In this document: in pieces, positions 21,807 through 30,455 of the stretch
How positions within the stretch are numbered: the first letter of the stretch is position 1
Layout of the letters: the number at the start of each line of letters is the position of its first letter
Source: Sediminibacillus halophilus
Lineage (GTDB): Bacteria; Bacillota; Bacilli; Bacillales; Amphibacillaceae
Assembly (NCBI RefSeq): GCF_900103695.1
Contig: NZ_FNHF01000001.1
Span: forward strand, 744,001-808,000
Length of the DNA stretch: 64,000 nucleotides
Direction: 5' to 3'
Notes under the pieces: model-generated
What the model was told of the DNA's origin: nothing
The model's input: the letters and a program-made list of their open reading frames with translations, nothing else
The model's database searches: none
Translations under genes and position numbers: made by a program

Positions 21807-22679
21807 ATGATAGGTTTCATCGGGTTAGGTATAATGGGATCCAACATGGCAGCAAATTTGCTTGCTAATGGAGAGGAACTTATCGTTTACAATAGGACAA
21901 AAGAAAAAGCCCAGCCATTGTTGGAAAAAGGAGCAGAATGGGCAGATTCCCCTAAAATGGTTGCTCATAGAGCAGATATCGTTTTCACTATGCTGACCAA
22001 CCCTGAGGCTGTAGAATCTGTGGCATTAGGGAAAGAGGGGCTACTAAAGGGACTGACAAAAAATAAACTGTGGGTGGATTGTAGCACGGTCAACCCCGCG
22101 TTTAGTAAAGCAATGGCAAAAAAGACAGAAGCGGCTGGCTGCAGGTTTATCGATGCACCTGTTGCAGGTTCAAAAGGACCTGCTGAACAGGGACAGTTGA
22201 ATTTTCTGATTGGCGGAAACGACGAGGATGTAGAGGAAATAAAACCATACTTAAATGCAATGGGAAAATCGATTCAACACATGGGAAAACACGGAAACGG
22301 CATTGCAACAAAACTGGCTGTCAATCTTTCACTAGTCACTTCGATGGCCACATTTGCAGAAGCCATAAGCTTTGGAACTTCCCTAGGTCTGGACCGAGAG
22401 CAGTTGATGGATGTACTATTCGATCTCCCTGTCACCGCCCCTGTCTTAAAGGGAAAACGAAATATGATGTTGCATGAGAACTTTGAAGCACAGTTTCCTC
22501 TAGAGCATGCCCATAAGGATTTACAGCAGATTTCCGAGGCAGCTTATCAAACTGGTTCTCCGTTACCTGTAACCCATGGTGCTAAGGAGCTTTATGCGTT
22601 TGCCAAGCATAAGGGATTGAGCAAAAAAGATTTCGCTGCTGTTTATCAGTTATTATCTGAAGGGACTTCCCGACAATGA
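21807..22679 (+). CDS. NAD(P)-dependent oxidoreductase, 3-hydroxyisobutyrate dehydrogenase family
   Basis: A 290-residue beta-hydroxyacid dehydrogenase. The Rossmann start MIGFIGLGIMGSNMAANL gives the dinucleotide fold, DAPVAGSKGPAEQGQL is the substrate-binding signature, and GNGIATKLAVNLSL holds the catalytic Lys. Members reduce or oxidise tartronate semialdehyde, methylmalonate semialdehyde, succinic semialdehyde or similar acids. The start at 21807 is preferred because GGAAAGGA lies 8 nt before it and the fold begins there; ATGs at 21789 and 21798 are possible. It stands alone after the LacI gene, so its substrate is unknown. Confidence 0.85.
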   Translation: MIGFIGLGIMGSNMAANLLANGEELIVYNRTKEKAQPLLEKGAEWADSPKMVAHRADIVFTMLTNPEAVESVALGKEGLLKGLTKNKLWVDCSTVNPAFSKAMAKKTEAAGCRFIDAPVAGSKGPAEQGQLNFLIGGNDEDVEEIKPYLNAMGKSIQHMGKHGNGIATKLAVNLSLVTSMATFAEAISFGTSLGLDREQLMDVLFDLPVTAPVLKGKRNMMLHENFEAQFPLEHAHKDLQQISEAAYQTGSPLPVTHGAKELYAFAKHKGLSKKDFAAVYQLLSEGTSRQ

Positions 22680-22719
22680 ACAGCTTTTCAACCGCACAAA
22701 AATCGGGTATAATAAAAAT

Positions 22720-22855
22720 GGGGATAAAAACTAAACAGACCACAGCGGGCACTGTGGTCTGTAGATAAGCGGTTCCCCCAGAGGGATCGGCTATCATAGT
22801 GGTGATAGACCTCTCCTAGTTACTTAACGGGCAAATAGGGAGGTCTATTTTTTAT
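22720..22855 (+). ncRNA. Predicted antisense RNA antitoxin, copy 1
   Basis: TATAAT (22708-22713) with TTTTCA 17 bp upstream would start transcription near 22720. The RNA would contain the stem CAGACCACAG/CTGTGGTCTG and end at a hairpin, ATAGACCTC / GAGGTCTAT, followed by TTTTTATT. It overlaps the 3' end of the toxin message, as RatA and SR4-type RNAs do with TxpA and BsrG. Boundaries are inferred from sequence only. Confidence 0.65.
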
Positions 22856-22934
22856 TGATCATCGAAACGATCAAACCGAGCAAAGCAATCAAGAAGGTAC
22901 CAAATCCAATCAGCACCATAAAACTTTCATACAT
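22845..22934 (-). CDS. Holin-like type I toxin, copy 1
   Basis: A 29-residue hydrophobic peptide beginning MYESFMVLIGFGTFLIALL and ending in MINKK, the layout of the Hol_Tox (putative holin-like toxin) family related to TxpA and BsrE/BsrG. It would insert in the membrane and depolarise or damage the envelope when not silenced. The ribosome site AAGGGGGTGAT lies in the stem CCCC-GTGAAAG-GGGG, so the leader hides its own RBS. A TTG two codons earlier could also start translation. The promoter has TATAAT on the minus strand at 23003-23008. The message ends at the hairpin at 22736-22761. Confidence 0.85.
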   Translation of the reverse strand: MYESFMVLIGFGTFLIALLGLIVSMINKK

Positions 22935-23108
22935 GCTCAACAGGCATCACCCCCTTTCACGGGGCTAGCCGACCCACCCTAAAAGAACATTATCTGGTAT
23001 TTATTATAGCATAGACAGGCTGGAAGCCGAATAAACGCAAGGACCCATTTTTGATACAGGCAGTTTAGCTTCCTTTTCTTAACCAGATCATTGGGGTATA
23101 ATATAAAT

Positions 23109-23232
23109 AGAAAACAGACCACAGCGAATGCCGTGGTCTGGATAGATAAGCGGTTCCCCCAGAGGGATCGGCTATCAAGAGATAGACCTCTCCTAGTCAC
23201 TTGAAGGGCAAATAGGGAGGTCTATTTTTTAT
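23109..23232 (+). ncRNA. Predicted antisense RNA antitoxin, copy 2
   Basis: TATAAT at 23097-23102 with TTTTCT 17 bp upstream would start the RNA near 23109. The stem CAGACCACAG/CCGTGGTCTG (23115-23140) and the terminal hairpin AGACCTC/GAGGTCT with its T run match copy 1. It overlaps the last codon and 3' untranslated part of toxin copy 2. Confidence 0.65.
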
Positions 23233-23311
23233 TGATCATGGTAATGATCAAAGCGAGCAATGCAATCAAAAAAGAACCAAAGCCAATCAGAACCATAAAT
23301 ACTTGATACAT
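23222..23311 (-). CDS. Holin-like type I toxin, copy 2
   Basis: A 29-residue peptide, MYQVFMVLIGFGSFLIALL and ending ITMINKK, nearly identical to copy 1 and of the same Hol_Tox family. A GTG two codons earlier (23317) is an alternative start. The same CCCC/GGGG leader stem covers the AAGGGGGTGAT ribosome site. The toxin promoter has TATAAT on the minus strand at 23378-23383, and the transcript would end at 23115-23140. It faces its own antisense RNA. Confidence 0.85.
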   Translation of the reverse strand: MYQVFMVLIGFGSFLIALLALIITMINKK

Positions 23312-23475
23312 GCTCACGGCATCACCCCCTTTCACGGGGCTAGCCGACCCACCCTAAAAAGAACTTTATCTATATTTATTATATCATGTCATATAGTTCT
23401 AACGAACGGACATTCAGATTATTTCTTGTCCTTTCAATGCCCAAGATAGAGTGGTAACAAGAATAATAGAAGAAC

Positions 23476-25194
23476 TTATTGATTATATTTGTTTAGCAAC
23501 GTATCAATTGACTGGTTCAACGACGTGATATCTACTTTGTTCACTGGATCGTCTTTCAATCCATACTGTTGCTTGAGCCGGATAATTCTTTTCACGCTTT
23601 CATTAATCCGCTCCTCCGATATTTCACCATTTTCAACTGCCGTGCGCAACGCATCGATCACACGGACTACTTTCTGATAATCGTGTGCCACCAGGATAAC
23701 GTCACTCCCTGCTAACACGGAATCCACGGAGGCCTGACCTATTTCGAAGTTGTCGATTATCGCTTCCATTGTCATATCGTCGGTCATAACCAAACCATCA
23801 TACCCCAAACGATTCCTAAGCAAATCTGTGATAACCTCTTTTGATATGGAAGCTGGATAGGACTCATCCAGATGCGGAAGTAGAATATGTGCGATCATAA
23901 CCGCATCCGCTCCTTGGTTGATTGCCCGCCGAAATGGAAGCAATTCAAGTTTTTCTAATTGTTCTAAGGTTTTATTTACCTTCGGCAATTGATAGTGGGA
24001 GTCGACAGAAGTATCCCCATGCCCGGGAAAGTGCTTGATCACCGGGATAATTTGCTTCGACTCGATTCCTTTCATTGTCTGTACGCCAAGTTCACTGACA
24101 ATTTCCGGATCAGCACCAAACGATCGGTCGCCTATCACCGGATTATCCGGATTACTATTGACATCCAACACTGGAGCAAAATTCATGTTAAATCCAAATG
24201 CCTTTAGCTCATTTCCCAATATTTCTCCTGCTTGATAGGAAAAATCGGGTTTATCCAATTCTCCGATCCATTCGTTGGTGGGGAGCTTCGAAAGATTTCC
24301 TGGTAGACGGGAAATTCTCCCCCCTTCCTGATCGACACTCAACAATAGTGGCAACTTGTTTTGCTTGTTCTCTGCCTTCAAATTATTCAAGAGCTTATTT
24401 GTCTGCTTTGGAGATTCCAAGTTAGCGGCATAAAATATAAATCCGCCAATATGATAGTCATCGATCAAGCTTTGTTCTTGTTTCCCCATCCCAGTGCCAG
24501 AAATACCGCCAATCACCATCTGGCCGATCTTCTCCGATAGATTCATTTGCTTAACCAAGGTAGAAGCGGAAGAATCTTCTACCTTTATTCCGTCAGGATC
24601 GGTAATAAGCGATATATGATCCACCGTTGGATTGGCAAGTTCCTTATCAGGTTTAGGCAAAATCCACCTGAGTTCAAAACTATCATTTACCTGGTAATGG
24701 AGGATCTCCTGGTTATGTTTTTCATCCTCATAATAAGTTGTATTATCCGGATCACCGAGTACAGCGATGATATCTTTGAAGTGTAGCGCCTGTACCGTGT
24801 TGGAAAACGAACGCAAATCAAAAACAAAATCGCCAACATAACCTATGGTTACTTTTTTTTCGTGATAATCTTCATAGACACCGAGATCCGTTTCCGTTTT
24901 TTGATCGGGGTCTCCCCACTGATCAATCACCATTTGTCTATCCGTTTCTCCATCGATAAAAGAAGCATCCCTTATCTTTCCTTCTCTTGCATCTTTCAAT
25001 ATTTCTTCAATTTGTTCTTCAGGGTTTTGGTTGATTCCAGGAATCTCTTTTACCGGTGACCGTGGCGGCAGGAAAGAAACATGATTTCTAGCTGAGTCGA
25101 CTACAGTATGTTTCTGTAAGTAAAATACCGCAGCAACAGCCAATACCAGAAGGAAGACAACGAGAAATACACCTTTATAATTTTTGTTCTTCAC
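23476..25194 (-). CDS. nagZ: Membrane-anchored beta-N-acetylhexosaminidase (NagZ-like GH3) with DUF4309-like domain
   Basis: A 572-residue exported enzyme that removes N-acetylglucosamine from muropeptides. A signal anchor at residues 7-26 is followed by a linker and a YjgB/DUF4309-like domain at about 60-200 (DQWGDPDQ, IGYVGDFVFDLRSF, VLGDPDNT). The GH3 catalytic domain runs from about 215 (LSEKIGQMVIGG). It holds KHFPGHGDTSVDSHY, the Asp-His dyad of NagZ enzymes, and nucleophile Asp472 in VMTDDMTM. The start is GTG at 25194, with AAGGAGG upstream; an open frame 15 codons longer would read through that RBS. Peptidoglycan recycling is the likely role. Confidence 0.88.
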   Translation of the reverse strand: MKNKNYKGVFLVVFLLVLAVAAVFYLQKHTVVDSARNHVSFLPPRSPVKEIPGINQNPEEQIEEILKDAREGKIRDASFIDGETDRQMVIDQWGDPDQKTETDLGVYEDYHEKKVTIGYVGDFVFDLRSFSNTVQALHFKDIIAVLGDPDNTTYYEDEKHNQEILHYQVNDSFELRWILPKPDKELANPTVDHISLITDPDGIKVEDSSASTLVKQMNLSEKIGQMVIGGISGTGMGKQEQSLIDDYHIGGFIFYAANLESPKQTNKLLNNLKAENKQNKLPLLLSVDQEGGRISRLPGNLSKLPTNEWIGELDKPDFSYQAGEILGNELKAFGFNMNFAPVLDVNSNPDNPVIGDRSFGADPEIVSELGVQTMKGIESKQIIPVIKHFPGHGDTSVDSHYQLPKVNKTLEQLEKLELLPFRRAINQGADAVMIAHILLPHLDESYPASISKEVITDLLRNRLGYDGLVMTDDMTMEAIIDNFEIGQASVDSVLAGSDVILVAHDYQKVVRVIDALRTAVENGEISEERINESVKRIIRLKQQYGLKDDPVNKVDITSLNQSIDTLLNKYNQ

Positions 25195-25269
25195 ACATCT
25201 CCTCCTCCTTTTTCTCTTCGTAGGAAAGTAGTTTTCCACCAGCCCATATTTACATTCTAATTGTCTTCG

Positions 25270-26283
25270 TCAAATTATCCAAACGACCATTGCATATCCA
25301 AATATTGACAATATGATAGAACCAATCAAACCTGCAGCCAACGATTTTGACCCGGCCGTACGGAATGTTTTCAGTTCAACATTTAAACCCAACCCAGCCA
25401 TCGCCATGCCGATCAACAAATAAGCCAATGAAACAATAAAATCAGCAGCGGCAGGAGTAACGATTCCCAACGTATTTATTCCGCTCATAACCAAAAATCC
25501 CAGAATAAACCACGGAACAATCGATAAAGAAAACATTGTTTTACCAGCACCTTGCTCTTTTCGAGAAAATATCATACCGACAAGTACTGCTATCGGAACC
25601 AGCAAGACTACTCTTGTTAACTTTGTAATTACTGCTGTGTCGACTGCCTGATGGCCTCCAGCCGCTCCAGCGGCAACTACATGTGCGACTTCATGCAAGG
25701 TTCCCCCGGCAAAAACACCATATTGCAAGGAACTTAAATGTAAAATCGGATAGATAAATGTGTACAAAAGGGTGAAAAGAGTACCAAGCACTGCCACGGT
25801 GGCTGCTCCAATTGCCGTTTCGCTATCCTTCGCTTTAACTTGCGGAGCTAATGCAACAACCGCCGCAGCCCCACAAATAGCTGTACCACAAGCCGTTAGC
25901 AAGCCTAATTTCTTATTAATGCCAAACAAGCGAGTCAACCAGTAGACCGTGATTAATGCAAAAATCACATTCACAACAGCAATAGTAAATACACCTAGAC
26001 CCGCGTGATAAATATCTAGTAAGTCGAGTCGCATTCCCAGTAAAATGATTCCAGCCCGCAGCAATTTTTTATTGGAAAAAGTGATACCCGACATGATGGT
26101 TGGCGGAACCCCTATTATCGCCCGCCAAGCGATCCCCAACAGGATGGCCAGTACCAACTGTCCCATTATCGATAAAAACGGAAAACGCGCTAAGTAAGTT
26201 GCAATGAGTGCAAGCAGCAAGGTGGTACCCAATCCTGTTATAAACCCATTTAACGGAAAGCTCTTTCTTTTTCTTTTACACAT
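25270..26283 (-). CDS. YeiH/UPF0324 family membrane protein (putative sulfate exporter)
   Basis: A 337-residue protein with about 10 hydrophobic segments, of the YeiH family annotated as putative sulfate exporters. The conserved core GTAICGAAAVVALAPQVKA and the HEVAHVVAAGAA motif are present. In other bacteria these genes lie beside a LysR regulator of sulfur or sulfite metabolism, and the same layout is seen here with the divergent gene at 26403. Direct transport data for the family are thin. Start: AAGAGG before the ATG. Confidence 0.85.
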   Translation of the reverse strand: MCKRKRKSFPLNGFITGLGTTLLLALIATYLARFPFLSIMGQLVLAILLGIAWRAIIGVPPTIMSGITFSNKKLLRAGIILLGMRLDLLDIYHAGLGVFTIAVVNVIFALITVYWLTRLFGINKKLGLLTACGTAICGAAAVVALAPQVKAKDSETAIGAATVAVLGTLFTLLYTFIYPILHLSSLQYGVFAGGTLHEVAHVVAAGAAGGHQAVDTAVITKLTRVVLLVPIAVLVGMIFSRKEQGAGKTMFSLSIVPWFILGFLVMSGINTLGIVTPAAADFIVSLAYLLIGMAMAGLGLNVELKTFRTAGSKSLAAGLIGSIILSIFGYAMVVWII

Positions 26284-26402
26284 TATGTGAACCTCTTCCT
26301 TATAAAATTAACTAGTTTAACTTTATAAAAAGACCAACCATTAGTAAAATAAATATTTGTAATCTTTACTATTAAAAAAAATAATGATAAGGAGCGAAAC
26401 AT

Positions 26403-27284
26403 ATGCAATATGATGCACTCCAGACCTTCCTTACTGCAGCAGAAACCAAAAATTTCACCAAGACTGCCGAGTTGTTGCACATCTCACAGCCCAGTGTAAG
26501 CTTACATATCAAAAACTTAGAGAAAGAGTTTGAAACGGAATTATTTGTGAGAAGCCCCAAACAGTTTCATATCACCCCTACAGGTGAAATGCTTTATTAT
26601 CGTGGAAAACAAATCATTCAAATTTATGAGCAGACGAAACAGGAAATACTCGCACACCACCATGCTGTACAAGGAGAGTTAAGGATAGGGGCAAGCTTTA
26701 CGATCGGTGAATATATTTTGCCAGCTGTGCTTGTGGATCTGCAAAAACACTATCCAAATTTGCAATTGAAAATAACAATCGGCAACACCGAAGAAATCAT
26801 TGGATCTGTACGGGAATTGAATGTGGATGCAGGGTTAATAGAAGGACAGACGAGTGATCAAGACTTGATTGTCGAACCATTCACAGAGGATCAGTTATTC
26901 ATTGTGGCTGCTAGCAGCCATCACCTGAACAGTCTAGGGAAGGTTACCATCGATGATCTTCAAAATCAGATTTGGATTACACGGGAAGAAGGGTCAGGAA
27001 CTCGTGCTTACCTTGAACATGTCCTTCGTTCACTCGGAATAAAAGTTAAGGCGCAGCACAGCATTAGCAGCAGCCAAGGAATCAAGGAATTCATCACCGA
27101 AGGTATAGGGATTTCATTACTATCCGAGAGTGTAATCCAAAGAGATGTCATACAGAAAGACCTATCAATAATCGAATTGAAGGATCATTCTTTCAAACGT
27201 ACCTTATCATGCATTTATTCACCTATAATGCTTCAAAAACAAAATGTACAAACCTTCCGAGCAGAATTAATGAAAAGATGTTAA
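26403..27284 (+). CDS. LysR-family regulator (CysL/YeiE-like)
   Basis: A 293-residue LTTR with an N-terminal winged helix-turn-helix (FTKTAELLHISQPSVSLHIK, residues 18-37) and a two-lobe effector domain from about residue 90 (LRIGASFTIGEYILPAVL). It resembles CysL/YeiE-type activators of sulfite-linked genes. The divergent YeiH-type gene starts 120 bp away, so the shared spacer should contain its operator; a T-N11-A motif there was not assigned. Start: AAGGAG 7 nt upstream of the ATG. Confidence 0.85.
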   Translation: MQYDALQTFLTAAETKNFTKTAELLHISQPSVSLHIKNLEKEFETELFVRSPKQFHITPTGEMLYYRGKQIIQIYEQTKQEILAHHHAVQGELRIGASFTIGEYILPAVLVDLQKHYPNLQLKITIGNTEEIIGSVRELNVDAGLIEGQTSDQDLIVEPFTEDQLFIVAASSHHLNSLGKVTIDDLQNQIWITREEGSGTRAYLEHVLRSLGIKVKAQHSISSSQGIKEFITEGIGISLLSESVIQRDVIQKDLSIIELKDHSFKRTLSCIYSPIMLQKQNVQTFRAELMKRC

Positions 27285-27488
27285 AAGTGATAGGCTCTAT
27301 TCTTCGAATTACGGAAACTTGTTTGCAAAGATTATGACCGTTCGTCTCCTTAAATTCGCGTCAAAATCGACCTAGCGAATTCTTAAGATAGACAGGCTAA
27401 TAAAAAAGTGGCTTCGTTATAACACTACTCTGCATGTAGAAGCATAACAGGGTAGGAAGCATAAAATTACCATTGTTTAAACAAAACA

Positions 27489-27538
27489 AACAGTGAATAA
27501 AGGAAATCCGCCATAGATAGTTACCTTTATTCACTGTT
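27489..27538 (-). other. 15-bp perfect inverted repeat, terminator-like, in a gene-free spacer
   Basis: AACAGTGAATAAAGG (27489-27503) and its exact reverse complement (27524-27538) flank a 20-nt loop. On the minus strand the stem is followed by TGTTTTGTTT, as in an intrinsic terminator. Upstream on that strand (27540-27640) are further stems such as CTGTG/CACAG. No gene on the minus strand ends here. The 505-bp spacer 27285-27790 has no credible ORF; it may hold a small RNA or an insertion sequence relic. Confidence 0.55.
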
Positions 27539-27790
27539 GAATGGGCGCTTCCAATCACACCGACCGCTAAGTTACTGTGCTCTTTCCACAGGCTTCTTCA
27601 GAGAGCGTAGGGGGTACTTACCACTCTCATTCTAATCAATAAAAAGATAGGAAGCTTTGTTATTTGCCAGTTGATTCGATAAATAAAACCGAATGTATTC
27701 GAATCATTGTTCATATTTTGTCTACATGAAGAATGCGATTTGCTGGATAACCTGCTAGATAGTGTTCTAGTTGTTGGTAGAGATCAGCTC

Positions 27791-29116
27791 TTACTGGACT
27801 TGTTGTTCTGTTACAGCTTCATTAGCTAAGTCAGTATCTTTTCGAAACAAAATCAGGATCGCAATAATCCCGCTGATCCCGATTAACATTGGATAAAAGG
27901 TAAATGGAACGATGGACACAGGCGAAATCGAGGCCAACCCCGCTGCAGCAAGCATTTGTCCGCCATAAGGAATGAGACCTTGGAAACAACAGGAGAACAG
28001 GTCAAGAATACTTGCAGATCGCTTAGGCTCTATTCCATATTTCGTCGAGATATCTTTTGCCAACGGACCGGACATCAAAATGGACACGGTATTGTTACCA
28101 GTAGAAACATCGACCGTACTAACCAAGCCGGCAATTCCGAAAGCCGCTCCCCTTCTGGTTTTAATTTTGCTGACAATGTAATTTAACAGGAATGTGATTC
28201 CGCCATTATATTTGATAATTTCCACCATGCCACTGATCAAGATCGCGATGATTGCTAAGTTTTCCATTCCGACTATCCCATCTCCAATGACACCTAGCAG
28301 GCCATAAAAATCAAAGGAGCCATTTGCCAGGCCGACTATGCCGGAAAAGACGATTCCCCCGACAAGGACCAGCAGTACATTCACACCAAGCAGGGCGATG
28401 ACAAGAACCGCCAGGTATGGCAGGACTGTGATTAGTTGATAGCTTTGCTCTGGACTGACAGCTGCTTCCCCGACCGGAATAAACGCCAATATCAAAGCCG
28501 TTACTATAGCCGCTGGCAGAACGATAAAGAAATTCGATTTGAACTTCTCCTTCATGTTGGTTTCCTGCGTTCTAACTGCTGCAATGGTTGTGTCAGAAAT
28601 CATCGATAAGTTATCACCAAACATGGCACCACCTATGACTGCGCCGACCGCCATTGCTGTATCGATACCGGTCTGTTGCGCCACACCCACAGCTATGGGC
28701 ACAATGGCGACAGTTGTCCCAGTGGATGTTCCCATTGAAATAGAGATAAAGCAACTGACTACGAATAAACCGACCAGCAGCAAATTCGCCGGTAATATCG
28801 AGGTGCCCAAACTGACAATCGAGTCAACTCCACCTGTAGCTTCTGCCACGGAAGCAAAGGCACCGGCCAATATAAAAATAAGTGCCATCAGAATAATATT
28901 ATGGTCGCCTCCACCCCTGCAAAACACTTCGACTTTTTTGGCAAAGCTTTCTTTACGGTTCATTGTCAATGAAAACAAACCGGCAATCAAAATTGCCACT
29001 ACCACTGGCATACTGCTAAAGTCTTTCGTGATGAATGCCGTCCCGAGAAATAACAATACAAATACAAGAAACGGCAGCAATGCATACGGATTACCTTCTA
29101 TCTTTTCTTTTTTCAT
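27791..29116 (-). CDS. NhaC-family Na+/H+ antiporter-like transporter
   Basis: A 441-residue membrane protein with about 11 segments of the NhaC superfamily. Conserved blocks include SMGTSTGTTVAIVPIAVGV, GAMFGDNLSMISDTTIA and VDVSTGNNTVSILMSGPLA. Members exchange Na+ for H+, malate/lactate or amino acids, so the cargo is open. The ATG at 29116 has AAAAGGAGG 9 nt ahead; an ATG seven codons earlier overlaps that RBS. It lies downstream of the SDR gene on the same strand but 540 bp away across repeat-like sequence, so co-transcription with the SAM riboswitch is uncertain. Confidence 0.82.
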   Translation of the reverse strand: MKKEKIEGNPYALLPFLVFVLLFLGTAFITKDFSSMPVVVAILIAGLFSLTMNRKESFAKKVEVFCRGGGDHNIILMALIFILAGAFASVAEATGGVDSIVSLGTSILPANLLLVGLFVVSCFISISMGTSTGTTVAIVPIAVGVAQQTGIDTAMAVGAVIGGAMFGDNLSMISDTTIAAVRTQETNMKEKFKSNFFIVLPAAIVTALILAFIPVGEAAVSPEQSYQLITVLPYLAVLVIALLGVNVLLVLVGGIVFSGIVGLANGSFDFYGLLGVIGDGIVGMENLAIIAILISGMVEIIKYNGGITFLLNYIVSKIKTRRGAAFGIAGLVSTVDVSTGNNTVSILMSGPLAKDISTKYGIEPKRSASILDLFSCCFQGLIPYGGQMLAAAGLASISPVSIVPFTFYPMLIGISGIIAILILFRKDTDLANEAVTEQQVQ

Positions 29117-29239
29117 TTTTCTCGTCCTCCTTTTCATAACAACTAATTATATGGAATGCTTCTCTTGCCCAACGGAGGTGTGCTAGGCCTCTTTCACACT
29201 GCTTTCTCTTATTTATAAAAATGAGTCCTGATCCAGCCT

Positions 29240-29570
29240 TGCGAAAAAAACACTCGCTTTCCGTGGGGAACGCTTCAGCCAGGTTGCTGCATGAATCTGC
29301 CTCTTCGTTCCTTGGATCGAGGAAGCCCGCTGCAGAGCTTAACAGGGAGAAGCAGACCCAGCCGTGCAGGGTCTTCAGACTGTTCCTTTCCACAGGATAT
29401 GGATAATCTCCCTTGAATTTTCACCGCATGTAGAAAATGCAGGCTTCATTTTTAAGGATCTCGCAATTTTCCGCAGCTTGAGTGAGATCCCGGAGAGCGT
29501 TAGCTCAAGGAAGCTCACCAGCCGCCCGCGGAAAGCGCAGGGTATTTCCGCAGCGCTGTTCTCTCACCCC
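29240..29570. repeat. Degenerate Bacillaceae-type intergenic repeat
   Basis: Segments such as CTCGCTTTCCGTGGGGAACG, CTTCAGACTGTTCC and CGCCCGCGGAAAGCGCAG recall the GC-rich dispersed repeats common between Bacillaceae genes. The arms CGCTTTCCG and CGGAAAGCG are inverted relative to each other 280 bp apart. No coding frame is credible in 29117-29655. Assignment to a named repeat family is from memory. Confidence 0.4.
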
Positions 29571-29655
29571 ATAAAGGTTGGATGTCAGGAAAACTCATTC
29601 AAGTTAGTTCGCAGTTTATCTTTTTTCTAAAGCAAAAATTGGAAGAAACCTATTC

Positions 29656-30408
29656 TTAATTCATGGTCATTCCACCGGTAACATTGATACTTTCACCGGT
29701 TATATAGTCTGCGGCATTTGATGCCAGGAATAATACGGCCTCTGCGACATCTTTTGGAGACCCCGTTCTTCCCAAAGGGACTTGGGAATGATCTTCTGCC
29801 TCGATCGCTGCTGCTTCCACACCGCGTAGCTTGCCTCCCCAGATTCGTTCAGTACGTTTCATTTCGGTTTCAATAATGCCTGGACAAACAGCATTCACGA
29901 GGATATTATCGACTGCAAGTTCTAAAGCCATAACTTTTGTCAATCCAAGGACTGCATGTTTTGAAGCAACATAACTCCCCATGTACCGATATCCGTTTTT
30001 TCCTGCCTGAGAGGATATGTTGATAATTTTGCCGCCATTCCCTTCTATTTTCATCTGTCTTGCAGCGTACTTACTGGCAAGGAATACCCCTTTCGCATTG
30101 ACATCCATGACCGAATCCCAGTCTTCTTCCTCCATTTCCAGCACTTCTGCCATCGTGGATATTCCGGCATTATTCACCAAAATATCGATGGAACCGAACC
30201 TATTAGTGACGGATTGGAAAAACTGCTCCACAGCTCTCCTGTCCGTTACATCCACAGTAAAGTGAAGAGTTTGAGGCTTATCAGCATGTATTCCTTTATC
30301 GGCAACGATCACCATAGCTCCTGCCTCTTCCAGCTTTTTGACAATCTCTTTGCCGATTCCTCTGGCACCGCCTGTCACTACGGCTATTTTTCCATTCAAT
30401 TGGCTCAT
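29656..30408 (-). CDS. SDR-family oxidoreductase under a SAM riboswitch
   Basis: A 250-residue classical short-chain dehydrogenase. The nucleotide motif VVTGGARGIGKE is at residues 10-21, NNAG follows at LVNNAGISTM, the catalytic Ser lies in NISSQAG, and the Tyr-Lys pair is in YVASKHAVLG. The C-terminus (ITGESINVTGGMTMN) is standard. It resembles 3-oxoacyl-ACP reductase/3-hydroxybutyrate dehydrogenase-type enzymes, and its substrate is unknown. It is the first gene behind an S-box leader, so its expression should rise when S-adenosylmethionine is low. That suggests a role in sulfur or methyl metabolism, which is inference. Confidence 0.9.
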   Translation of the reverse strand: MSQLNGKIAVVTGGARGIGKEIVKKLEEAGAMVIVADKGIHADKPQTLHFTVDVTDRRAVEQFFQSVTNRFGSIDILVNNAGISTMAEVLEMEEEDWDSVMDVNAKGVFLASKYAARQMKIEGNGGKIINISSQAGKNGYRYMGSYVASKHAVLGLTKVMALELAVDNILVNAVCPGIIETEMKRTERIWGGKLRGVEAAAIEAEDHSQVPLGRTGSPKDVAEAVLFLASNAADYITGESINVTGGMTMN

Positions 30409-30455
30409 TCAATTTCCTCCTTTCCTTGTTAGTCAAAACGGTTTCGTTAACACAC

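Larger units (their letters stand above)
22681..23383. repeat. Tandem duplication of a type I toxin-antitoxin cassette
   Basis: Two copies of about 300 bp (22701-23008 and 23090-23383) lie in the same orientation with a period near 380-390 bp. Both have the same order: antisense promoter, hairpin, conserved block around GGTTCCCCCAGAGGGATCGG, shared hairpin, toxin ORF, G-rich leader and toxin promoter. Substitutions are scattered, so the duplication is not recent. Confidence 0.85.

Noticed and set aside
22582-23200. Longer minus-strand frames across the toxin-antitoxin cassettes
   Set aside because: They run through the structured RNA and hairpins and have no RBS; the 29-residue toxins in another frame explain the conservation.
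27480-27680. Known riboswitch or stable RNA classes (T-box, SAM, lysine, glycine, 6S, SRP RNA) for the structured spacer
   Set aside because: None of the conserved sequence blocks of these classes was found by eye; reported only as an unexplained structure.
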